The position numbers were made by a program, and so were the translations under genes. A stretch of DNA of 8,002 nt from an uncultured Collinsella sp. (GTDB taxonomy: Bacteria; Actinomycetota; Coriobacteriia; Coriobacteriales; Coriobacteriaceae), in contig URKT01000092.1 in NCBI GenBank assembly GCA_900548495.1, positions 1 to 8,002 of the forward strand. Reading direction: 5' to 3'. Under the pieces are notes generated by a model. That model was not told the origin of the DNA and did no database searches. It worked only from the letters and a program-made list of their open reading frames with translations. How positions within the stretch are numbered: position 1 is the first letter of the stretch; the number at the start of each line of letters is the position of its first letter. This document shows positions 1 to 5,443 of the stretch, one piece after another.

Positions 1-36
1 CCGTCGTCGGCAGCGTCAGATGTGTATAAGAGACAG
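1..36 (+). other. Nextera read-1 (i5 side) adapter, non-genomic
   Basis: Bases 4-36 match the Nextera read-1 transposon adapter, and 18-36 are the 19-base Tn5 mosaic end (AGATGTGTATAAGAGACAG). Bases 1-3 (ccg) would be the end of the i5 index. Genomic sequence starts at 37. This is untrimmed library adapter, not a natural Tn5/IS50 end: no transposase gene is present and the match continues into the synthetic part. Translation across it gives the artefactual peptides MYKRQ (plus strand) and SLIHI (minus strand). Confidence 0.98.
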
Positions 37-885
37 ATTGTCAACATGGAAGTAGCTTGCGCGAATGCCCAGGTACGCCACGTCGTCGGGCACCTCACGA
101 CCCACGTTAAAGGTCATGCCCCAATCGAGGGCCTCAACTTCTTCGTCGCCGATCTTGCGCGCCCGGCTTGTGTTCTTGCAGCCCGTCAGGCGCAGTGCCG
201 CCAGCGTCTGCGGACGGCGGACCACGTCCTCGACAGAGCCGATCTCCTCAACATGCCCGTCGTGCATCACGCAGATGCGCTGGCACAGGCGGCACGCCTC
301 GTCGATGTCGTGGCTCACGTAGAGCACGGTGCGGTTACAGACGTCGAACAGGTCGAGCATGTTCTGCTCGAGTGCGCTCTTAAGATAGGAATCGAGCGCG
401 CTCATGGGCTCGTCGAACATAAAGATGCCCGGATGCGCCGCCACCATACGGGCAAGCGCCACGCGTTGCTGCTGCCCGCCCGAAAGGCGCGCGGGGTAGC
501 GGTCGGCAAAATCGGCTAGACCGAAAATGCTCAGATAGCGCTCGGCGAGCTTTTTGCGTGCGACGGCGTCGCCCGCACCCTTTACACCGGCGCATACGTT
601 ATCGGCCACCGTCATGTTAGGAAACAGCTGATAGTTTTGGAACAGCAGGGCGCATTTGCGCGCCTGTGGCGACAGGTTGATGCCCGCCGCCGAGTCAAAA
701 AAGGTCACGCCGTTGACGACGATCTTGCCCTCGTCGGGCGTCTCCACACCGGCAATGCAGCGAAGTGTGCAGCTCTTGCCGCAACCCGAGGCACCGAGCA
801 ACGCCACGCGCTCCTCGCCGGCCTCAAGCTGCATGTCGAGCATAAACCCGGGGTAGTGCTTTTTGATATCCAAAACGAGCGACAT
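37..885 (-). CDS. modC: Molybdate ABC transporter ATP-binding protein ModC, 3' end cut by contig edge
   Basis: Cytoplasmic ATPase that powers molybdate import through the ModB permease. The 283 genomic residues contain a complete ABC domain: Walker A GASGCGKS (31-38), Q-loop glutamine 83, signature LSGGQ (134-138), Walker B IFMFDEP (154-160), D-loop SALD (162-165) and H-loop histidine 192. After about residue 230 the chain enters the C-terminal regulatory (TOBE/Mop-like) region; LGIRAS at 272-277 looks like the start of a TOBE strand. ModC proteins are usually about 350 residues, so most of the molybdate-binding C-terminal domain lies beyond the contig. The open frame continues to a stop at 16-18, but its last six residues (LSLIHI) come from adapter. 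The ATG at 883-885 follows the modB stop by 3 bases and has a GGGAGG-type binding site at 896-902, inside modB. The assignment to molybdate rather than another anion rests mainly on the adjoining modA and modB. Truncation is technical, not a pseudogene. Confidence 0.9.
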
Positions 886-888
886 GGC

Positions 889-2331
889 CTATCGACCTCC
901 CTGCGGCACCGTATCATCGCACATGAGCTCGGCCAGCGCCTCGCGATCGATACGCAAGGCATCGCCGCCCGCCGGGTCGAGCGAATCGCCCTGTCCGGTG
1001 AGATCTTTGGCCTGTTTGCGCTCCGCATGGGAAAGGCCCCGCTCGCGATACTTTTGCGAATGCGCCGTGTACATGTTGATGAACAGGATGACCAGGAAGC
1101 TGAACGCTATTACGACGACGACCCAAAAGAGGGCTACCGACGTGTTGCCGCCCATCCACTCAAAGTAGATGGCGATGGGGATGGTCTGGGTAATGCCGGC
1201 ATAGTTGCCCGCAAAGAACAGGGTGCAGCCAAACTCGCCCATCGCGCGGGCAAAGGCGAGCACCGCGCTGGCGGCAATCGAGGGCCAGCCAAGCGGCATC
1301 ATAAGCTTGGTAAAGATGCGACGCTCGGACCATCCCAAGGTTCGCGCGGCGTCGAGCATCTGCGTGTCGAGGCTCTCAAAGGCACCGAGTGCCGTACGGT
1401 AGACCAATGGAAACGACACCACCACGGCAGATATCACCGCCGCGGGCCACGTAAAGACGATCGAGACGCCGTGCGCGATGAGCCACTGGCCCACCCCGGT
1501 CGAGCGGCCAAACAGCATGAGGAGCAGAAAACCGCAGACCGTGGGCGGCAGCACCATAGGGATGGTAAAGACCGAGTCGAGCAGGCCCTTGATGCGACTC
1601 GAGGTACCCATGGTCTTCCACGCGGCGAACAGGCCCAGCGCAAAGGAAATCAGCAGGGCAAGACCGCTCGTTTTAATGGACACCCAAAACGGGCGATAGT
1701 CGATGTCGCCCAAAAAGGAAGCCAGGGAGGTCAAGGGCCTCTGCTCATCCCGCAGCACGACAGACGACGCTTCTACCATTTGAGCGCTATCAAGCCAACG
1801 CGCACCGCCCTTGGCATCACCCGAGGCTGATGCAATTACCACATAGCGGTCCCCATCCGCACCGCGCTCGTCAAAGCCATAGGTATACCCACCGGCATCA
1901 AACGTTGTTTCCGCCGTGACATACCAAGGAAGATCCACGTCCCCCAGCTGCGCACCTCCCATGCAGTTTGCGCTGTCGAGCTTGCAGACGAGGGCCTTGA
2001 GACCCGATACGCACTCGTTGTCCTGCAGATCCAATCCATACTTCTCGACCGCCTTGGGCGATATCCACACCACAACGCGATCGACAGCAGGCGCCACTAC
2101 AAGGTCCACGTCCTCGTCAACGGGAAACCGGTAGCCCTCAGGCTGGCCCTCCATGGCACGAGCGGTCCCCTTGGCCAACCGCTCAAAACCCTCGATCCCA
2201 TAGGAAAGCCCATGAGCGGTCGCAGCAACCTGGGCCCCGTCCTCAGCGTCTCCAGCAAACGCAAATCCTGGCACCCAGCAAAGCGCGAAGGTCAAAGCAC
2301 AGGCGACAAGCATGCGGAATCTATTAAGCAC
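889..2331 (-). CDS. modB: Molybdate ABC transporter permease ModB with N-terminal extracytoplasmic domain
   Basis: Membrane channel subunit for molybdate uptake. From the start chosen here it has 480 residues, about twice the usual ModB length (about 225-230). Residues 1-26 look like a signal peptide (MLNRFR, a hydrophobic stretch, then AFA before GD). Residues 27 to about 212 are a soluble, probably exported domain with three cysteines (107, 116, 123) that I do not recognise. Residues 216-423 are the permease: hydrophobic helices near 216-237, 252-274, 288-310, 352-372 and 399-420, with the ABC-contact EAA loop around 327-346 (DAARTLGW, then KLMMP). A charged tail fills 424-480. The frame is also open from a GTG at 2398-2400 that overlaps the modA stop (TAGTG), giving 503 residues. 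I prefer the GTG at 2329-2331 because GGAG lies 6 bases upstream (2338-2341) and it puts a good signal peptide at the N-terminus. It sits between modA and modC. The family call is firm; the start and the role of the extra domain are less so. Confidence 0.88.
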   Translation of the reverse strand: MLNRFRMLVACALTFALCWVPGFAFAGDAEDGAQVAATAHGLSYGIEGFERLAKGTARAMEGQPEGYRFPVDEDVDLVVAPAVDRVVVWISPKAVEKYGLDLQDNECVSGLKALVCKLDSANCMGGAQLGDVDLPWYVTAETTFDAGGYTYGFDERGADGDRYVVIASASGDAKGGARWLDSAQMVEASSVVLRDEQRPLTSLASFLGDIDYRPFWVSIKTSGLALLISFALGLFAAWKTMGTSSRIKGLLDSVFTIPMVLPPTVCGFLLLMLFGRSTGVGQWLIAHGVSIVFTWPAAVISAVVVSFPLVYRTALGAFESLDTQMLDAARTLGWSERRIFTKLMMPLGWPSIAASAVLAFARAMGEFGCTLFFAGNYAGITQTIPIAIYFEWMGGNTSVALFWVVVVIAFSFLVILFINMYTAHSQKYRERGLSHAERKQAKDLTGQGDSLDPAGGDALRIDREALAELMCDDTVPQGGR

Positions 2332-2337
2332 GAAAAG

Positions 2338-2341
2338 CTCC
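2338..2341 (-). promoter_or_regulatory. Ribosome binding site that decides the modB start
   Basis: GGAG on the minus strand lies 6 bases before the GTG at 2329-2331. The upstream GTG at 2398-2400, which overlaps the modA stop, has no comparable purine run before it, and would place 23 residues (including PSFCVSLRPC) ahead of the predicted signal peptide. This favours the downstream GTG. Coupled initiation at the overlapping TAGTG remains possible. Confidence 0.55.
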
Positions 2342-2399
2342 AAGAGAATACAAGGACGGAGTGAAACACAAAACGATGGAATTATCGCGCCAAGCCGCA

Positions 2400-3275
2400 C
2401 TACTCGGAAAGCTCAAAGCCGTACTTAGCCCAAATCTTCTGAGCTTTCTTGTTGGTCAGACAGAAGTCGATGAACGCCTTGGCCTCGTCGGCATGCTCAG
2501 AGCTATCGGCGACAGCACCGGGATACACGATGGGCTTGTGCGAATCCTCGGGACACACGAAGGCCTCCTCGATGCCGTCGTAGCGGAAGATATCGGAGCT
2601 GTAGACAAAACCGGCCACGCAGTCGCCTGTAGAGACGTAAGAAGCAGCGGTGCCGACCTTGTCGGCCAGTGCTACCTTGTCGGCGAGCTCGGGCGCGTAC
2701 TCGCCGTCGTCGCCCTCGGTGCCGGTATAGAGGCCCACAGAAGCCAGCGCCTGGTTGGCGTACTTGCCGGCAGGAACGGTCTTGGCGTCGCCAATGGCGA
2801 TCTTGCCGTCCAGGTTCGCGACGTCGGCGATGGCCTCGACCTTGGTGTCAGAGCCCTCGGCGCGGATGATCACGAGGTCGTTGACGAACATGTCCTCACG
2901 CGTGTCGGCATCGACGAGCTCGGCGGCTTCGGCGTCGTCCATGGTGCCCTTGGAGGCCGTGATGAGCACGTCGACGGCGGCACCGGCGCGCATCTGCTCG
3001 ACAAGGTCGCCGGACGCCTTAAACTGCGTGTCGGCAAACGTGGTACCGGTCTGGTCGGTGTAGAGCTCCTGAACCTCGGGCAGAGCCTTCTCGAGCGAGT
3101 TGGCAGCAAAGACCTGCAGCCCGACGGTTTCCTTCTTGGAAGATACCTTAGCAGAACCGGCATCGGATCCGGCCGGCTCGGACGTCTTGCTGCCCGAACA
3201 GCCGGCAAGACCAAGGCCGGCAGCGGCGACAGCAGAAAGCGAAACGAATCCGCGGCGAGAAACCATATCGAACAT
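2400..3275 (-). CDS. modA: Molybdate ABC transporter substrate-binding lipoprotein ModA
   Basis: Extracytoplasmic, lipid-anchored receptor that binds molybdate (and probably tungstate) and hands it to ModB. It has 291 residues from the ATG at 3273-3275. Residues 1-26 form a lipoprotein signal ending in a lipobox LAGC, with Cys26 the lipidated residue. The n-region has a twin-arginine-like SRRGFVSL (6-13), so Tat export is possible. A Ser/Gly-rich linker follows. The mature fold shows ModA family blocks: VFAANSLEKALPE, then KASGDLVEQ and the AAVDVLITAS stretch, PAGKYANQAL in the middle, and VAGFVYSSD towards the end. The two Ser-containing blocks near the N-terminus are where the oxyanion is held in characterised ModA proteins. 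A TTG two codons upstream keeps the frame open, but the ATG has GAAAGGG at 3282-3288, 6 bases away, and is preferred. It is first in the modABC unit and has its own likely promoter. Confidence 0.93.
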   Translation of the reverse strand: MFDMVSRRGFVSLSAVAAAGLGLAGCSGSKTSEPAGSDAGSAKVSSKKETVGLQVFAANSLEKALPEVQELYTDQTGTTFADTQFKASGDLVEQMRAGAAVDVLITASKGTMDDAEAAELVDADTREDMFVNDLVIIRAEGSDTKVEAIADVANLDGKIAIGDAKTVPAGKYANQALASVGLYTGTEGDDGEYAPELADKVALADKVGTAASYVSTGDCVAGFVYSSDIFRYDGIEEAFVCPEDSHKPIVYPGAVADSSEHADEAKAFIDFCLTNKKAQKIWAKYGFELSE

Positions 3276-3335
3276 GTTCAACCCTTTCGAAGGCTACGCC
3301 CGGGCGCCCCGCCGCGAGCTTTATTCTGTAATTAG

Positions 3336-3364
3336 ATTATACTTTCGTGCGAATAATATCAGTG
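3336..3364 (-). promoter_or_regulatory. Likely promoter of modABC
   Basis: A perfect TATAAT lies at 3336-3341 on the minus strand, in a distinctly AT-rich stretch between GC-rich genes, about 60 bases before the modA start. The -35 is poor: CACTGA (3359-3364) at 17-base spacing, or a better CTGATA (3357-3362) only 15 bases away. Weak -35 with a strong -10 fits a promoter that is activated or tightly regulated. Predicted transcription start is near 3329, giving a leader of about 54 bases with a GC-rich stretch (3301-3315) and a small CCTT/AAGG hairpin (3283-3293) that covers part of the ribosome binding site. Confidence 0.6.
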
Positions 3365-3367
3365 ATA
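3357..3367. promoter_or_regulatory. 11-base palindrome over the modA -35 region, candidate operator
   Basis: TATCAGTGATA is a perfect inverted repeat (TATCA / TGATA around a central G) centred near -33 relative to the predicted modA start site. It is identical to the central 11 bases of the Tn10 tet operator, though the next symmetric pair of that operator (C and G) is A and A here. The position is ideal for a repressor competing with RNA polymerase. It does not resemble a ModE box. No regulator gene is in the window, so binding is inference. Confidence 0.4.
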
Positions 3368-3430
3368 AAGATTTCTCGTTTGATTATTTTCTTTTGCTGA
3401 TAGTCGCAGGACGTACCGCGCTGTCGTTGC

Positions 3431-3467
3431 ATAAGAAAGGCGGAGAGACTCGCGAGGTCGCTCCGCC
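3431..3467 (-). terminator. Intrinsic terminator after mogA
   Basis: On the minus strand, 14 bases after the mogA stop, GGCGGAG (3461-3467) pairs with CTCCGCC (3439-3445) around a 15-base insert that itself contains the palindrome CTCGCGAG. The right arm is followed at once by TTTCTTAT (3431-3438). The arms are perfectly complementary; the T run is interrupted, so efficiency may be partial. It separates moeA-mogA from the modA promoter. Confidence 0.75.
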
Positions 3468-3480
3468 GCAGGTAGTGCGT

Positions 3481-3960
3481 TTATTTGGTGTGTCCGCCGC
3501 CCGCTGTCATCTGAGCCGCATGCTCCAGCTGATCGCTCACGGCCTCCCAACTTTCGCGGGCAGCTTTCGTGGATCCCGGAAAGTTGATGACAAGCGTATG
3601 CCCACGTTGCATGCACACGGCGCGCGAGAGCATAGCGCGGCGCGTCTTGGTCATGGAGTACGCACGGATTGCCTCGGCAATACCCGGCACATCGCGGTCG
3701 CAGACGGAACGCGTCGCCTCGGGCGTCACATCGCGCATCGAAAGCCCCGTGCCGCCGCAGGTGAGCACGACATTGGCGTGACACTCATCGGCGGCTTCCA
3801 CAATGGCATCACCGATCTCGCTGACGTCGTCGCGCACGACCACATGTGAGGCGACCGTCCAGCCCTGTGCCTCGATAAGTTCCTCGAGTGCGGCTCCAGC
3901 CTCGTCCTGGGCAAGATCGCGTGTGTCCGAGCACGTCACGATCGAAATCTTCAACTCCAT
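3481..3960 (-). CDS. mogA: MogA/MoaB-family molybdopterin adenylyltransferase
   Basis: Small single-domain cytoplasmic enzyme of molybdenum cofactor synthesis. Family members bind molybdopterin and adenylate it before MoeA inserts molybdenum. It has 159 residues, normal for the family (about 160-195). Visible blocks are a first strand ISIVTCSDTR (5-14), the pterin-binding TCGGTG (67-72) followed by RDVTPEAT (76-83), PGIAEAIR (92-99), and LVINFPGSTKA (123-133), the region that in MogA and Cnx1-G closes over the substrate. The frame is open 43 codons further upstream, but that part overlaps moeA out of frame. The ATG at 3958-3960 has a perfect AGGAGG at 3967-3972, 6 bases away. moeA ends 10 bases upstream, so the two are surely cotranscribed. 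MogA and MoaB are hard to tell apart by eye; the adenylyltransferase role follows from the family and the moeA neighbour. Confidence 0.9.
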   Translation of the reverse strand: MELKISIVTCSDTRDLAQDEAGAALEELIEAQGWTVASHVVVRDDVSEIGDAIVEAADECHANVVLTCGGTGLSMRDVTPEATRSVCDRDVPGIAEAIRAYSMTKTRRAMLSRAVCMQRGHTLVINFPGSTKAARESWEAVSDQLEHAAQMTAGGGHTK

Positions 3961-3966
3961 AGCGTT

Positions 3967-3972
3967 CCTCCT
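3967..3972 (-). promoter_or_regulatory. mogA ribosome binding site overlapping the moeA stop
   Basis: AGGAGG sits 6 bases before the mogA ATG, and its first two bases are also part of the moeA stop codon (TAG at 3971-3973). A ribosome ending moeA is therefore positioned over the mogA binding site, an arrangement that favours coupled, matched expression of the two enzymes. Confidence 0.85.
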
Positions 3973-5233
3973 ATAGCGCCGTTCCCTCGGGCAGGTCGAC
4001 GCGAACAACGTCCACGGCATCTCCCGCCTTGAGCTCGCACGGTCTCTCGTCAATACGCAACAGGCAGTTCGCACGCTGCATAGTTCCAAGCAGCGCCGAA
4101 TTCTGTGTCTTAGCCTCGGTCACCAACAACTCACCGGTCTCGGGGTCGCGCAAAACCGTGGCGCGATCGAAGAAGCGGCGATGCTGTCGCTTTTTCACGC
4201 CGTGCGTGAGCGTCGCCTGCTGCACGGGACGCGCAACCTCGGCAAAACCGCGCATCTTGCGAATCGCCGGACGGGCAAGCATCTCAAAGCCCACATACGC
4301 CGCGGCCGGGTTGCCCGAAAGCCCCAGGTAGGGCTTACCCCCGAGCAAGCCAAACGTGATGGCCTTGCCGGGACGCATCGAGATGCGATCGAAGAGCACC
4401 TCGCCCTCGCGCTGGACCAGCGCCGTCACATAGTCGTAGTCGCCCGCCGAGGCACCGCCGCTCGTAATGACAAAGTCGCACTCCTGCACGGCACGATGAA
4501 CCAGCTCGGCAATCGCCTGCTCATCATCGGGCGCAATGCCGTAGAACACGGGCTCGGCGCCGGCATCAAGTGCTTCGGCCATCAACGCCGACGAGTTGGA
4601 ATCACGAATCTGACCGCGCGCCGGTACCTTACTCGGTGCGACCAGTTCCGTGCCCAGCGAGATAATGCCCACATGTGGGGCGGCGTGCACCTTCACGCTC
4701 GCGTATCCGGCGCTTGCCAGCAGACCCGCGCCCGCCGGAGCCACGACCTCGCCGGCGTGCATCACAGCATCGCCGGCATGGGCCTCCTCGGCGGCAGAGC
4801 GAACGTTCTCCCCTACCTTGGCAGGCGCCGAGAAGCGAACGTGCGAGCCCTCGTTGCCATCGCCGTCGAGCACATCGACGATCTCGTATTTCACCACGGC
4901 GTCGGCACCTTCGGGCACCGGCGCGCCTGTCATAATGCGGACCGCCTCGCCCGCGCCGATAGCGACCTCAAACACATGGCCCGCGGCCTCGTGTCCGATA
5001 ACGTCGAGCGTCACCGGCGCCTCGCCAGATGCCTGCGCCAAGTCCGCCGAGCGCACGGCATATCCGTCCATAGCGCTGTTGGCAAACGGCGAGATGTCGA
5101 TATCGGCCACCGCGTCCTCGGCCAAGGGAAGACCGGCGGCCTGCCACACGGGAATCTCGACGAGATCGGTCGGAGCAACGTGCGACAGGACAATCGACTG
5201 TGCGTCATCCAGCGGAATGAGTTTCTCTGCCAT
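3971..5233 (-). CDS. moeA: Molybdopterin molybdenumtransferase MoeA
   Basis: Cytoplasmic enzyme that inserts molybdate into adenylated molybdopterin to give active molybdenum cofactor. It has 420 residues, normal for MoeA (about 400). Blocks in order: SPFANSAMDGYAVR (48-61), IMTGAPVPEGADAVV (100-114), GENVRSAAEE (141-150), then the molybdopterin-binding core with SLGTEL (192-197), GQIRDSNS (207-214), TSGGASAGDYDYV (257-269), RPGKAITFG (287-295) and GLSGNPAA (304-311), and a beta-rich C-terminal domain from about 340. Variants from the Escherichia coli form are SLGTEL for STGDEL and GLSGNP for GLPGNP; both keep the glutamate and the last proline, and I take them as lineage variation. The ATG at 5231-5233 has AAGAGG at 5239-5244; the GTG two codons earlier lies inside that site and is rejected. 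It is first in a two-gene unit with mogA and diverges from the CLC gene. Confidence 0.95.
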   Translation of the reverse strand: MAEKLIPLDDAQSIVLSHVAPTDLVEIPVWQAAGLPLAEDAVADIDISPFANSAMDGYAVRSADLAQASGEAPVTLDVIGHEAAGHVFEVAIGAGEAVRIMTGAPVPEGADAVVKYEIVDVLDGDGNEGSHVRFSAPAKVGENVRSAAEEAHAGDAVMHAGEVVAPAGAGLLASAGYASVKVHAAPHVGIISLGTELVAPSKVPARGQIRDSNSSALMAEALDAGAEPVFYGIAPDDEQAIAELVHRAVQECDFVITSGGASAGDYDYVTALVQREGEVLFDRISMRPGKAITFGLLGGKPYLGLSGNPAAAYVGFEMLARPAIRKMRGFAEVARPVQQATLTHGVKKRQHRRFFDRATVLRDPETGELLVTEAKTQNSALLGTMQRANCLLRIDERPCELKAGDAVDVVRVDLPEGTAL

Positions 5234-5251
5234 ATGCACCTCTTAATGTCA

Positions 5252-5272
5252 CGGCGCACAACAGGGGCGCCG
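5252..5272 (-). other. Hairpin in the moeA leader
   Basis: CGGCGC and GCGCCG form a perfect 6-base inverted repeat with a 9-base loop, 7 bases before the moeA ribosome binding site. It could influence translation or messenger stability. It is too small for a molybdenum-cofactor riboswitch, and the whole predicted leader is only about 50 bases. Confidence 0.35.
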
Positions 5273-5290
5273 ATTCTTTATGCTTGTCTC

Positions 5291-5296
5291 AGTATA
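5291..5296 (-). promoter_or_regulatory. Candidate -10 of the moeA-mogA promoter
   Basis: TATACT on the minus strand lies 57 bases before the moeA ATG in a locally AT-rich patch. No good -35 is seen at 16-18 base spacing (GTCGCG at 17). The same patch reads TATAAT on the plus strand at 5293-5298, so direction rests mainly on distance to moeA. Confidence 0.4.
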
Positions 5297-5408
5297 ATCC
5301 CCCGACGCACGACCGCGACTCGGCCTGTACCCGCAAATACACCTGTCGGTTGTAGGCCGCGAAACAGAATGGAAACCAACCCACCGGCTCGTCGCGTTTA
5401 CCGCGTTT

Positions 5409-5414
5409 TATAAT
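5409..5414 (+). promoter_or_regulatory. -10 element of the CLC gene promoter
   Basis: A perfect TATAAT lies 29 bases before the CLC ATG, which would give a leader of about 23 bases containing only the ribosome binding site (GAGGA, 5435-5439). The -35 is weak: GGCTCG at 17-base spacing. A leader this short leaves no room for a fluoride riboswitch downstream of this start site. Confidence 0.5.
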
Positions 5415-5443
5415 GCTTGCGTTGCAACCTAAAAGAGGAACGT

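Noticed and set aside
1..36. Natural Tn5/IS50 transposon end
   Set aside because: The mosaic end is joined to synthetic Nextera adapter sequence, and the other contig end carries the matching index and P7 start.
22..519. 165-codon plus-strand open frame at the left end
   Set aside because: It starts inside the Nextera adapter (MYKRQ) and continues antisense to modC.
37..885. modC as a pseudogene lacking its C-terminal domain
   Set aside because: The frame is intact up to the adapter; the missing part simply lies beyond the contig.
637..1830. 397-codon open frame on the plus strand
   Set aside because: It lies antisense to modB and modC, which have clear family motifs. Its translation is low-complexity Arg/His/Gly-rich, typical of shadow frames in GC-rich DNA.
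2361..3335. 324-codon open frame on the plus strand opposite modA
   Set aside because: Antisense shadow of modA; Gly/Leu/Val repeats in the translation mirror modA codon use, and there is no ribosome binding site.
3282..3480. ModE binding box upstream of modA
   Set aside because: The AT-rich stretch has no paired TATAT-type half sites with the expected spacing; the only clear palindrome is a different sequence.
4181..5413. 410-codon open frame on the plus strand opposite moeA
   Set aside because: Antisense shadow of moeA; it runs across the moeA promoter region, is Arg/His-rich and has no recognisable motifs.
5234..5443. Fluoride or molybdenum-cofactor riboswitch in the divergent spacer
   Set aside because: I see neither the conserved CTGATG-type blocks of the fluoride riboswitch nor a long structured leader before moeA. 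A covariance search would settle it.
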